A stretch of 64,000 nt of DNA from Hermatobates lingyangjiaoensis (taxonomy: Eukaryota > Arthropoda > Insecta > Hemiptera > Hermatobatidae): assembly GCA_026182355.1 (NCBI GenBank), contig JAPFBL010000167.1:843001-907000 (forward strand). Direction: 5' to 3'. A program made the translations under genes and the position numbers. Below are positions 1-9,990 of the stretch, one piece after another. Each line of letters starts with the position of its first letter. The stretch's first letter is position 1. A model generated the notes under the pieces. The model worked only from the letters and a program-made list of their open reading frames with translations, was not told the DNA's origin and made no database searches.

Positions 1-165
1 TCAACGCAAAAATTCCTCTTTTACTATATGAAATTACAAAAACAAACACATGAAACAGAAGTCAACAACTAAATCACAGAAAGAAAATCAGAAAAATGAT
101 TAAGATCTTTCGACTAAAGCAAATGGCCTTCGTCAGAGTACAACTGATAATAATAGTGATAATAA
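1..165 (-). mobile_element. Half copy of palindromic family A (hammerhead-bearing)
   Basis: A diverged single arm. On the minus strand it reads CTGACGA (complement of 'tcgtcag'), a spacer, then GAAAGATCTTA, the same order as in the better copies near 43.5 kb. The arm also carries the family's outer part ('aaacacatgaaac', 'aaatcacag'). The window edge or decay removes the rest. Seen directly; family membership is by pattern matching within the window. Confidence 0.6.
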
Positions 166-361
166 TTTTTTTTTTCACTCAATTGCTAATCATATGGGGC
201 TAAAATTTAATATACATTATTTTTTTAACAATAATATATATATTAATTTATAGGAATTTTCTTGTTTTGAGATCACAAAACCCTGTTGTTAACGTTTTCA
301 ATTCGACTTTTGTGACTTGGATGTGAATTCGTGTATACTATTATATTAAAAACACCCTACG

Positions 362-871
362 GATCACATTTTTGATGAATAATGCTGTATTTGACGATCA
401 AATTTTTGATGAATAATGCTGTATTTGACGATCAGATTTTTGATGAATAATGCTGTATTTGACGATCACATTTTTAATCAATAATGCTGTATTTGACGAT
501 CACATTTTTGATGAATAATGCTGTATTTGACGATCACATTTTTAATCAATAATGCTGTATTTGACGATCAGATTTTTGATGAATAATGCTGTATTTGACG
601 ATCACATTTTTAATCAATAATGCTGTATTTGACGATCAGATTTTTGATGAATAATGCTGTATTTGACGATCACATTTTTAATCAATAATGCTGTATTTGA
701 CGATCAGATTTTTGATGAATAATGCTGTATTTGACGATCACATTTTTAATCAATAATGCTGTATTTGACGATCACATTTTTGATGAATAATGCTGTATTT
801 GACGATCACATTTTTAATCAATAATGCTGTATTTGACGATCACAGTTTTGATGAATAATGCTGTATTTGAC
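362..871. repeat. 34-bp satellite, 15 units, with 68-bp dimeric higher-order structure
   Basis: Fifteen head-to-tail 34-bp units, each beginning GATC and ending in CTGTATTTGAC. From unit 4 onward two variants alternate strictly: one carries TTTTTGATGAATAA, the other TTTTTAATCAATAA, so the real period becomes 68 bp. This indicates expansion of a dimer after an earlier monomeric phase (units 1-3 are all of the first type). No coding potential; probably evolved by unequal exchange or slippage. Confidence 0.97.
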
Positions 872-1259
872 GAATAATTAGACTGTACACACTCCTTTAA
901 GTTTTTGTATATTTTATTTGTTTTATTTTTGTATTTATTATTGTTGCTATTATTATATGATAAGTATAATGAGTATAATTATTCTTTTAATATTAATTTC
1001 TTTTGTATTGTTGCGTAGAAAAATCGCAGAACAGGAGGGATTCAATATAAGATACGATTTCCGCATACATATTTACGAAAGCTATTTCATTTCTGCTCAA
1101 CTACTAATATTATAGGGTTAGAATTAATTAGTTGAGATTTTAAAAAAAAATGTATGTTATGAAGCAATGTTTCTGAATTTTTCCTTTGAGAAAAAATGAG
1201 GAAAACTTAAAAACTACTATTAAAGCGGAGGAATCATATCTGCATTTCGATTGCATACC
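872..1259. other. AT-rich DNA without recognised gene
   Basis: Low-complexity AT-rich sequence. The only open frame (918-1115) is 65 codons of hydrophobic, AT-biased composition and has no recognisable domain; treated as chance. Confidence 0.6.
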
Positions 1260-1450
1260 TAAATATCTAAATATATATCAACGTCTAAACCACAGTAAGA
1301 AATCTTCCTCACTTGCCACTCAGCAATAATAATGATACAGGATCATTTGGACTCTGACGAAGATTATTTGTTTTGGTTGAAATATCTTATAATTTTCCTG
1401 ATTTTCGTTTAGATATTGTTTTTGTTTCACATGTTTACTGTAAAATATTG
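1260..1450. mobile_element. Diverged palindromic family A element
   Basis: The right half reads GGACTCTGACGAAG, then TTGTTTTGGTTGAAATATCTTA and an outer arm 'tgtttcacatgttta', all in the family A order. The left arm is reduced to 'ctaaaccacagtaagaaat'. Stem II and stem III of the ribozyme motif have decayed. Confidence 0.6.
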
Positions 1451-3645
1451 TTCTCAAAAAAGCATATATATATAGAAGATCTAAAATATAAGATAAACAC
1501 GTTTATTTAGTGTGTTACGGTAAACTGCACCTGTAGCATCTTATATCTCTTACTAATTAATTTCGACAAATGCGGACAACTCGTTGCTAAATATATATTT
1601 TAATTTAATTTTTTAATTTTCTTTTAAAATGTTCCACATTGTACTACATGCATTAATTACACTTTTAGTACAATAATTATTATTTTAGCAATATAATAAT
1701 TATTATTTTTGTGTAAAATAAACATGACATTATTTTAAGACATTGTTTTGATATTATAAAAAAAATGTTTAAGGGAGGACCTGTTGGCAGTAAATATCTT
1801 CTTTTCTTAGGATATCTGTGTTTATAGATGAGTGTGCTGTCTGTATTTTATTTAAACGTGAGAAATATACTCGATTTTTTAAAAATTTTTTTTTAAATAT
1901 GACTCATGTAATGAGGGTTGTTTTTTACGTTTGGTAATACATTTTTTTTAATAATTAATGTTGTTTATTGTAGATAATGATATCTGATGTAAGTTTGATA
2001 AGGGCTGTTGTTATCATGAAAGGGCTTGTGGGTGACTGTTTAATGATTAGATGGGCTCTTCTAATGACAGACGGATTGAATGCTTGTACTAGTGCGTTTC
2101 AAGCCCTTGAGGCCAGCTCTTGCCGCGGGTGAAGCATTGCCTCTCTGACATGTTTTATTAGCCCTTTCGCCCTTCTCGTCACCTCTGCATGAATTACGTG
2201 TATCCTGATTGCCTTTCAACATTGATACATGTTTTCCTCTTTTAGACCAACTATGGTTTTTGGGCATCCTTCATTCTTCATGCCACATCTAACTTTCTAC
2301 TTCTAACTAAAATAATTTATGAACCAACCTACTCCTTGAAACAACATTACTATATAACTATACAATAGGTCACTCATAACTCACTATAAATTAGAGCCAT
2401 TAATAAGTTATTTAATTAATTAATGAGTCATTACTTAATTATAGCAACCGTTTTTTTTCCATCGAGGTTTCTATTAAAGTCAAAATTTTCCTGATGTTGC
2501 CTGGCTATTAGAAAAACACTCTCACGCATTGAACACTTCTCCCTTACCAAAAGCCTATGTCATTTATTAATTATGAAAAATAATAACTGACCGAGCTAAC
2601 TTATACAGAAGTAAAATAATCCTTTAAAAAATCGTATACAATAAAATACAAAATCTTGAAATATTTTAACACATTGGTAATCCAATCTGGCTATGCTTCA
2701 ATATTTTCCTTATTTATTTTACTCATTTTATGTAAAATAATAATTTCAATAAATACCTTACAATATCTGCTCTAAATTATTCGGAAATGGACTATTAATT
2801 GAAATTAATAATTAACAGAAATAATATTAATTATTACTGATGATGTTACGATAAATCGAAATTTTTATCGAAAATATCAGAAAGTTTGAGTGTTAAAGGC
2901 ATTTGAAATTGAAATAGTAAGTTAAAAATTTAGAGTAAGATTTCGATGGCTAAAACTATTTTTCCTGAATCTTCAAAAAAAAAAAAAATGTCTAAGAGGA
3001 AACAGAAAATAACATCAGAATACCAGAAATTTAAATTGATTAGTAATAATGAGGCTTTATTTAAATGATGGAGGGAAGACCTTCCTAATTTAACAAAGTC
3101 TGCCAAGAAGTATTAGCGTTCTTCCTTTACTGTTGAAAATGACCAACTCTTTCGTGTTGGGACTTAATATTTACCAAAGATGGTAATGACTTAACAGTGT
3201 AAAGTATGAGTGCTTCAGTTTTATTACCATTTATAAATCACAAACTTTGATTCATTAACAAATTCGACAATTTGAAAGTTATAATTTTATTTAAAAGTTT
3301 TAAATTGAGAGTTCAAGTGCCTTAAAATGATAAAAAAAACAGACAAAGAAGCAAAGAACTTTTAATTATATATTGTTTATTTCGCATTCAGGAAATGAAA
3401 TAAAAATAATTGATCTCAAGAAAAATGAATAATTAAAAAATATTTTCATTGAATCGTTTAATAACAAGAGTTAGTAATATTTTCTAAGCATTATTTTGAT
3501 TATTTACATTATGGCCCCAAAATTTAGGTTATCAAAAGTTCTTAAAAGGTCCTTACTGATGTTTCCACTGCAAAATTATATTTGAAAGTAAATAAAATAT
3601 GATTTTTTAAAGTGTATTTTTTCATTGTAAATCTAAAGATTTTTA
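1451..3645. other. AT-rich intergenic DNA with one GC-richer patch
   Basis: No gene or repeat family recognised. Positions about 2050-2260 are markedly more GC-rich than their surroundings and complex in sequence; the 68-codon minus-strand frame there shows no domain. It could be a conserved non-coding element or old mobile DNA. The rest is A/T homopolymer-rich. Confidence 0.5.
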
Positions 3646-3654
3646 CCCTACAAT

Positions 3655-3695
3655 GAGTAAATACCACATAATAACTGATTGCACTACATTAGAGT
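3655..3695 (+). repeat. 40-bp block shared with about 62967-63001
   Basis: The block starting GAGTAAATACCACATA and continuing through CTGATTGCACTA recurs near 62967, and a related version lies on the opposite strand at about 35890-35930, just outside a hammerhead-like motif. It is probably the outer part of another Penelope-related pseudo-LTR arm (family F). Confidence 0.55.
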
Positions 3696-3782
3696 GTATT
3701 TTTTATATACGCATCTTGACAGTACCACAGAAGTTAGTAAACATCGTATTACTGTATAAGTCCGTCTAATAAATCTGTATAA

Positions 3783-4005
3783 GTCCTAAATTTTGCTTAA
3801 ATAAATTGTATGTATGTACAGGACGGATCTTTAATGAGTACCTGATATGTGACCGACGGATGGCGTTCTCTCCGAGAGACGGCTGCTCAAATCTTTTTTT
3901 TCTCCTGTGTGAATAAATTGGGGGCTGAGTGGCCATGATACTCCGAATGCACTAGTCCAGAGGGAAGCACGCAAGCCACTGAGCTACCTTGGATCCTAGA
4001 GTAGT
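3783..4005 (-). mobile_element. tRNA-derived SINE copy
   Basis: Minus-strand copy of the SINE family also seen near 17.8, 32.4, 41.4, 58.1 and 63.2 kb. Shared blocks are 'tctttaatgagtacctgata', 'tctccgagagacg' and 'gtgaataaatt'. The right end, read on the minus strand, is tRNA-like: GGTAGCTCAGTGGCTTGC resembles a box A region. A proper box B is not preserved. Old, diverged copy. Confidence 0.75.
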
Positions 4006-5399
4006 AGACATTTAGGTCTCACTATGAAATGAATATTCCCTTCTCAGATATAATTTTCTATTTTTTTTTTCATACCATAAACATTACATAAAATTATGAA
4101 GAAGAAGTAACCTGTTTTCGCAAGAAGTATATGTATACTCAAAACTGGTGGTCACTTAGTATCTAGAGTTGTCATCCTAATGAATGGGTTCATTTGCATG
4201 ACTTTTAACCCCAGTTGTTCACACGATGCTCGAAGGGTTGGTTTAGGGTCTTTTATAGCTTTTCCAGTAAACTCTAAAAGAAAACAAGTGACACAAAGAC
4301 TTCTCCAAAACAATAAATTGAATAAAAAAAAAACTGAAATAAAAATATATTCTTTTCAATTAAGGCATTGTTAGAAATAGTTTGGAAAAAGCCAACTAAA
4401 GGATATTATTTTTGTACTTTTTTAGTTTGAATAATTAGTTTGAATTTATCTGTTTCTCTATTATACCATTTCGTTGTATATTGTTTAGAAAAACCTATTC
4501 TGATATGAAACTAGTACCTTTGATTTTATACTTTTTAATTAATGCCGGTTAATTAGCAAATAATCAACAGCCAGTTGCATATTTTAATTATTATTTAGTC
4601 AAATGCCAGAAATATATAGGGAAAGAAAGGTTTCAGATGTCATTGAGAAATGAAATAAATGGAAATATTACTCTTTCTCTCTCTCTCTCACACACACCAG
4701 TCAATGAAATTGTCAATCCATATTGGATTTAAACAGTCCCAAACCGGAATCTTTCACCGGCTGTCAGTTTGTCTTGCTTTAGCAGTAGAGATTAGTAATT
4801 TTCTTAAGTTAGTAATTGCATGTTATTAAGAGTGTATATTCTCTATATCGTGGGTATATGGTCTTGTAAGTTAGTCAATGAAGTCTTAAGAATTGTTGAG
4901 CTAGTGGGAATCATTGATAACAATTATTGATGATAGAAGTTTACTGGCCAGTAGATCAATATAAAGCGACATTTTTTTTTGTTTTCACTGGTGCTAAAAA
5001 CGATAAATAAGTTTCTCTATTAATTTCAAGTTTAAGCCACGCTGGATATCTTATACTGATAAGACACCGGCTATAAGGCGTGTACATTTGTTTTATATAA
5101 ACTGGAACAAATCGTATTTGTCATTACAGGAGTAAATAAAGCTTAACGACTAGACGTCATGGAGGTTCTTAAGATAGTCTTGTGTACGAGCTTATTCATT
5201 CCCTGTAGAGTATAGTCCCAATGAAGCCTCAATCCAGTGTGTTATGCGATCCGTGCGGAAGGATGGATGATACAGGGGTTATCCGGAGCCTCAGGAGTAC
5301 GAGGCGACCCTCTTGAGAAAATAGCCTTACTCTGATATTCGGTGCTCTACAGGAGCAGACAAAATACCACTGATAGAGTTTCAGGGATTTTCCCCTCTA
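4006..5399. other. AT-rich DNA, no recognised gene
   Basis: Contains a short (CT)n/(CA)n tract at about 4672-4697. The segment near 5058-5095 reads, on the minus strand, NKCTRLIAGVL-like, which resembles the Jockey peptide NKCARLMAG encoded near 29.9 kb; it is a very small possible LINE scrap. Nothing else recognised. Confidence 0.5.
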
Positions 5400-5800
5400 T
5401 GATACTAAGGAGATAAAAGTCCTGAGACGATCCTCCGGAAGCACAGAAGATCCGAAATCGCTAACAAATGGAAACTAACCTCCCAAAAGTGTATGTAAGG
5501 ACCCGAAGAAGGTTGTCCTGAAGGAGGAAAAAGGAAGTCACTTACTCCCGAAACGTAGAGAGTCTGAATGGGCATTATCAATGATGGTTTGGGCAGATTC
5601 TGCAAAGAAGAGGAAGAAACACCGTTGCACCTACTGGCTGACTGTCAGAAAACTTTACTGCACAGAGCTAGATGCTTCGGGACACTGGACAAAACCATAC
5701 AAAAACTTTTACCGCTGGACCCAGCAAAAGTGCAGAGCTTCTTGAAGACGTTGAAGCTAACTACTGGGAAACTTTAATACAGATTGGGGGAAGTAAAATA
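5400..5800 (+). pseudogene. LINE C-terminal RNase H / zinc-knuckle relic
   Basis: The 69-codon frame at 5568-5777 contains RFCKEEEETPLHLLADC, the Cys-His knuckle plus acidic run that follows the RNase H domain in several non-LTR retrotransposons, then a downstream LLPLDPAKVQSFLKTLKL helix typical of the same C-termini. The first Cys of the usual C-x2-C pair is lost (GRFCK). Upstream sequence at 5400-5567 looks like the end of the same frame, broken by stops. A (TAA)n tail follows 50 bp downstream, as in I-superfamily LINEs. Family naming beyond that is inference. Confidence 0.7.
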
Positions 5801-5828
5801 GTTTTTCAGATACAATGCTATAGTTACC

Positions 5829-5832
5829 CTCA

Positions 5833-5877
<45 letters not shown>
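5829..5877. repeat. (TAA)n microsatellite, probable LINE 3' tail
   Basis: About 16 ATA/TAA trinucleotides directly downstream of the RNase H relic. I-type non-LTR elements end in TAA repeats, so this is probably the retrotransposon tail rather than an independent microsatellite. Confidence 0.75.
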
Positions 5878-5879
5878 CG

Positions 5880-7060
5880 TTCCAATGAAGGATATAGAAT
5901 ACAATTTGCATTGCAAGGGGTTCCTTGCTTCAGGTTATTTGCAATGTGCTTGTTAAACTCCTAGATAGCGGACCTCCTTTGCAAAATGTGTTGTAACTTT
6001 GTTAATGAAGACTGAAAAGGAGACCCAAGGATGATCATTATTATCTATAGTATCTCCTTCAATCCGAGTTAAAGAAAAACAACACACACCCACCAACATC
6101 TCCTTTTCTATAGAGATACTGACAGAGTAAACAAGTTGTATCTTCGCATGCTTTCAAATTAGCTTCAGTTGTTTGTTCGTGATTAGAGTCTAAAAGTTTA
6201 TTTTACTAATATTTTTTTTACTTTTTTTTCCCCCTTATTTTATTAAGAGATAGAAGCATACTGCTCAGTTAAGCGTTAAGTCCATTAAACACGCGATAAA
6301 ACCACCCTTATAAACTTGATTCTAAGCTCTCCTGGAGCAAATGAAGAAAAGGGGAATTGTTGATGAATCGCAGCGAATAGGAAGAGCTTGTCTCGAGTGG
6401 AATATATTTGAAGCAAGATAGTTAAGCTGGCGGTGCGCCCCTGCACGCAATCCCTGTGTTATTCCCTTAATCAAGTTGGCCGGCAGATAACCCGATTAGG
6501 GATGCTTAACTGCCCTCCACTATGATCAACTTTCAAGACCTAACCCCTATTTTTTTTTTTCATCTTTTATGGCTTTACTGGGCTACATAATGTAGGATTT
6601 ATTAAAAAAAAAAAATTTTAAGACCTAAGTGCACAAACAATTATATTCATAACACTCATAAACATAAACTAACCGTATATAACTGAAAACTGGTCATATC
6701 GCTTAGATTAATTGCAGAATCCACTACCCAGAGTTAACCATCTATATTGCTTTTATTACTGCAATAACTTTATTTGTTTTATTTGGACAATTGTAATATT
6801 TCATTAGTTGTAGAATCAGTGAGTAATAGCATTTACTCAAAAACAAAAAAAAACAACTTTCACAAACACATACACAAAAAAAAATACTTTTCCACTTTGT
6901 GTTCATTCGGTTGGTTTACCCAACTTTTTCATCGACCTTTCATCTTTCTGATAATCAGATGTAAGCTAAAGAAAATATGCTTTTTTTTAAAGAAAAAAAT
7001 CATATTTATTGCCCTTAATATTATTAAATTCCCCAAAAGTAAAGAAATAAAAGTCGGAGT
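5880..7060. other. Intergenic DNA with a GC-rich complex patch
   Basis: Positions about 6420-6530 stand out as GC-rich, non-repetitive sequence ('ctggcggtgcgcccctgc', 'gttggccggcagataaccc') with no open frame. It is a candidate conserved non-coding element. The frame at 6774-7076 is Lys/Phe/Ile-rich low complexity and not believed. Confidence 0.45.
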
Positions 7061-7354
7061 AATCAGTAATAAGTAATCAGTAATAAGTGACTGACTAATC
7101 AGTAATCAGTAATCAGTAATAAGCATGCTCTGACTAATCAGTAATAAGTAATCAGTAATAAGTGACTGACTAATAAGTAATCAGTAATAAGTGACTGAAT
7201 AATCAGTAATCAGAAATAAGCATGCTCTGACTAATTAGTAATAAGTAATCAGTAATAAGTGACTGACTAATCAGTAATCAGTAATAAGCATGCTCTGACT
7301 AATCAGTAATAAGTGACTGACTAATCAGTAATCAGTAATAAGCATGCTCTGACT
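7061..7354. repeat. Heptamer satellite (AATCAGT/AATAAGT) with nested units
   Basis: Built from heptamers AATCAGT and AATAAGT plus GACTGACT, organised in four larger units that each end in GCATGCTCTGACT. Unit lengths differ (the last is short) because inner heptamers vary in number. Confidence 0.95.
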
Positions 7355-8510
7355 GTTGTATACTTAGAACCTGGCATCCTTTTTTTGCAAGATGAAGTTA
7401 TAATGAGGAAATAAACAATAAGAGAATTTTCAACTGTGAGAAGATTTCACAAATATTAAAACAATGTGAGGCAATCTACGATTATCTGTTTAGAACATAT
7501 CATGTATACTGATTTATCACTTATGAAAAGAAGTATTTTCAAATAAATAAAATATGAGAATTTGCAGGATTAAATGTTATCATTTTGGTATACATCATGT
7601 GTATTTATTTGTCGTATCTTATGAAAGGAAGTTTCATTGAAGAGGCGAAATGTGAGAATTCGTAGGAAACCTTCAATATTTAAAGATCAAATGTTACTTG
7701 TTCTAGTAAAGTTTATGAATGACAGTTTAGAAGCCGTAGTTGAATTAAATAGTTTATAGTTGAATAAATGTTAATGTTGTTGAAGAGATCATGATGAAAT
7801 GGCTTACTAAGGAAGGTATTATTAAGTTTTCATCACCCCTGGAGCCCTTGTCTTTATTAGGCAGTTGCCTTATTTGAGAAAGGACTGCATGGTTATTTGT
7901 TAATGCTAACAAATATGGTCTTTTACACCGTAATGTTGTTAAACTGTTACAATCATTATAACATGATTTATAAATTCATCAAGTCATTTTTCACTGAATT
8001 TCAATGTGAAGTGGATGTCTATAGTTGGACATTGAAAAGGGGTTGTTGCTAAATGACGTACAGCTTTAGTGGGTATTTATCAAGGATAGGTTGTTTGTTG
8101 TCTGGCTTTTATTCGGCTCTGAGAAGGGGTCTCGTCGTTGGGGGATTTCGTGTCTGAATAGAGATCCGAGTTTGGCTGCCGACGGCTGGACAATGGATGG
8201 TGGAAGTCCAGATTGGTATAATGCCGGCCTCCACTGACCTCGGTGGTTAGATCTATCTCACATCACCTTCTCATAGTGCTGCCTCCTAGTTATTCTCTTC
8301 CAACTCCAGAGTTTAATACAAACACTCAAAATGTCCCAGATTACAATGGTCTAATCTCACTGAGTCTTTACTTATTAATACCTGATTATTCTAATCTAGC
8401 TATATATAATATATAGGATAAAAAAATTAACCTTTCGTTGGTATTCTAGGTTTAAATCAGACCCTTAATGTTTACGTTTCTTCATTCGAGTTTATATATA
8501 TATATAAATA
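7355..8510. other. Intergenic DNA, no recognised gene
   Basis: Mostly AT-rich. Positions about 8095-8260 are GC-richer ('gctgccgacggctggacaat', 'gccggcctccactgacctcgg') with no frame of note. Confidence 0.45.
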
Positions 8511-8514
8511 ATCA

Positions 8515-8815
8515 AAATATTAAAACGGTCCAAACCGGACAGATATATAAATGAAAAAAGACAACAAATAGAAGAAGCGAGAAAACTTACGGGATTGATA
8601 TTTCGAACTGAAGTTCGTCGTCAGGGAGAAGAAGGGAAGAAGAAGAGGTACGTGCGTCCACTTGTACCGGCAGAAAGCGACTGGGGGTACAAGTGGACGC
8701 ACGTACCTCTTCTTCTTCCCTTCTTCTCCCTGACGACGAACCTCAGTTCGAAATATCGATCCCGTAAGTTTTCTCGCTTCTTCTATTTGTTGTCTTTTTT
8801 CATTTATATATATAT
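8515..8815. mobile_element. Near-perfect palindrome, family C, in (TA)n
   Basis: Two arms of about 130 bp read outward from a short centre near 8675. The plus-strand right arm contains CTGACGA, a stem-loop GAAC-CTCA-GTTC, then GAAATATCGAT; the left arm gives the same on the minus strand. The outer end has GGTCCAAACCGGAC. Both 60- and 87-codon open frames here are mirror images of one another, an artefact of the palindrome, not genes. The ribozyme-like core and stem II are intact, but a complementary stem I is not evident. Confidence 0.9.
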
Positions 8816-8828
8816 ATATATATATATC
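8804..8828. repeat. (TA)n microsatellite
   Basis: Dinucleotide tract separating two palindromic elements. Confidence 0.9.
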
Positions 8829-8830
8829 GA

Positions 8831-9031
8831 TAAGATTTCACATAAACACATGAAATAACAATCAATGATCAAACCAAAATATGAAAAGGGAAAAATACTA
8901 AGATCTTTCAACCGTATAAAGCGGTCTTCGTCAGAGTCAACTCAGTTGGGTTTTTGACTTTGACGAAGACCGCTTGTTACGGTTCAAAGATCTTAGTATT
9001 TTTTTCCCTTTTCATATTGTGGTTTTATCAT
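8831..9031. mobile_element. Palindromic family A element
   Basis: Left arm 'gatttcacataaacac...atgatcaaacc' is mirrored by the right arm ending 'ttgtggttttatcat'. Each arm carries CTGA/TTTGACGAAGACCGC ... GAAAGATCTTAG (right arm has TTGACGA and TCAAAGATC, so its core is mutated). (TA)n on both sides. Confidence 0.85.
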
Positions 9032-9043
9032 AGATATATATAT

Positions 9044-9420
9044 TTGTATAGGTAGGCAACAAATCTTCTTTTAAACAAGTTGAATCGAAATATGCAGCAG
9101 CCTCTGCATTAACGACTTTTTTGCTGACTGTCTCTAATTTTCTGATTATTTTTCTTTCATTATGGGGTAAATCCCAAATTAATTTTGCCAGAGACATTGG
9201 TATAAAGTCATACCTGAAGAAGACTTATATACAGTCGAAACCTTGTGTGAGTAAAATATATTTTGGTTGCTAATTCGTTTAACTTGTCATGATTTCTTAA
9301 CGTAATTGGTAAAGTTCAAATGTCTCTGGCAAAATTAATTTAGGATTTACCCCATAATGAAAGAAAAATAATCAGAAAATTAGAGACAGTCAGCAAAAAA
9401 GTCGTTAATGCAGAGGCTGC

Positions 9421-9423
<3 letters not shown>
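9044..9423. mobile_element. Penelope-like element N-terminus duplicated as an inverted repeat, with hammerhead-like motif
   Basis: The minus frame (9197 down to 9012) and the plus frame from ATG 9320 encode almost the same peptide: MSLAKLI, DLPHNERKIIRKLE, NAEAAAYF; the minus copy continues to CLKEDLLPTYTNI. The K/R-rich helix followed by C-L-x2-x-LLP-x-TNI matches the conserved segment before the reverse transcriptase in Penelope-like elements, and a homologous peptide occurs at 20.5-20.9 kb. The plus copy has a stop after KLI. The 115-bp spacer carries CTGAAGA (9214-9220), a GACT/AGTC stem and GAAAC, a hammerhead-like core about 100 bp 5' of the plus-strand ATG, the position expected for a PLE pseudo-LTR. 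Family call is inference from motif. Confidence 0.7.

Positions 9424-9474
<51 letters not shown>
9424..9474. repeat. (TA)n microsatellite
   Basis: About 25 AT dinucleotides, abutting the Penelope fragment on one side and a family C half element on the other. Confidence 0.95.
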
Positions 9475-9475
<1 letters not shown>

Positions 9476-9600
9476 CGATTAAAACAAAAGAACAACGGGA
9501 AACAACAAGAAAAAACTGACATCAATATTTTGACCATATCGTCATCATAAAAAGAAGACAACGAGGAGTTCTGCTCATCTGGCAATCAAGAACTCAAACA
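9475..9600 (-). mobile_element. Family C half element
   Basis: One arm only: 'catcaatattttgaccatatc' and 'gtcatcat' give, on the minus strand, ATGATGAC, a spacer and CAAAATATTGATG, a mutated version of the family C core. Confidence 0.6.
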
Positions 9601-9617
9601 CTAATATATATATATAT

Positions 9618-9855
9618 ATAAACTAGAATTTTTAAAAAAACACATAGAAAAGAAATCACTGAACTCACTACTATATTTCGATGTCCTCGTCTTCAGGAAA
9701 AGATGTGAATCGCTCCAAAGGCTGATAACGACTCGTTATAGTCGTTATCAGCCTTTGGGCGATTCACATCTTTTGCTGAAGACGAGGACATCGAAATATA
9801 GTAGTGAGTTCAGTGATTTCTTTTCTATGTGTTCTTTTAAAAATTCTAGTTTATT
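9618..9855. mobile_element. Near-perfect palindrome with hammerhead-like core
   Basis: Arms of about 105 bp centred near 9737. Right arm on the plus strand: CTGAAGA, CGAGGACATC, GAAATATAGTAGTGAG; the left arm mirrors it. AUAU could act as a stem III tetramer followed by A, but stem I complementarity is not visible. A related, single motif precedes the PLE relic at 15.07 kb, which links this palindrome to PLE pseudo-LTRs. Confidence 0.85.
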
Positions 9856-9884
9856 CAGTTCGAAGAATCGTTTCATCCAATTGG

Positions 9885-9990
9885 TATATATATATCAATT
9901 CTATATTTCGACAATTGTCGTCATCAGGAGGTGAACAGTCCCACAGGGAGGTGGGATGATAAGTAGAAGTGATTTTTGTCCGTATGTATC
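9885..9990 (-). mobile_element. Family C half element
   Basis: Minus strand reads CTCCTGATGACGACAATTGTCGAAATATAG: the full CTGATGA and GAAA core with a short perfect stem-loop between. Followed by (TA)n at its outer end. Confidence 0.65.

Noticed and set aside
6774..7076. 100-codon plus-strand frame
   Set aside because: Lys/Phe/Ile low complexity from poly(A)/poly(T) runs and it ends inside the heptamer satellite.
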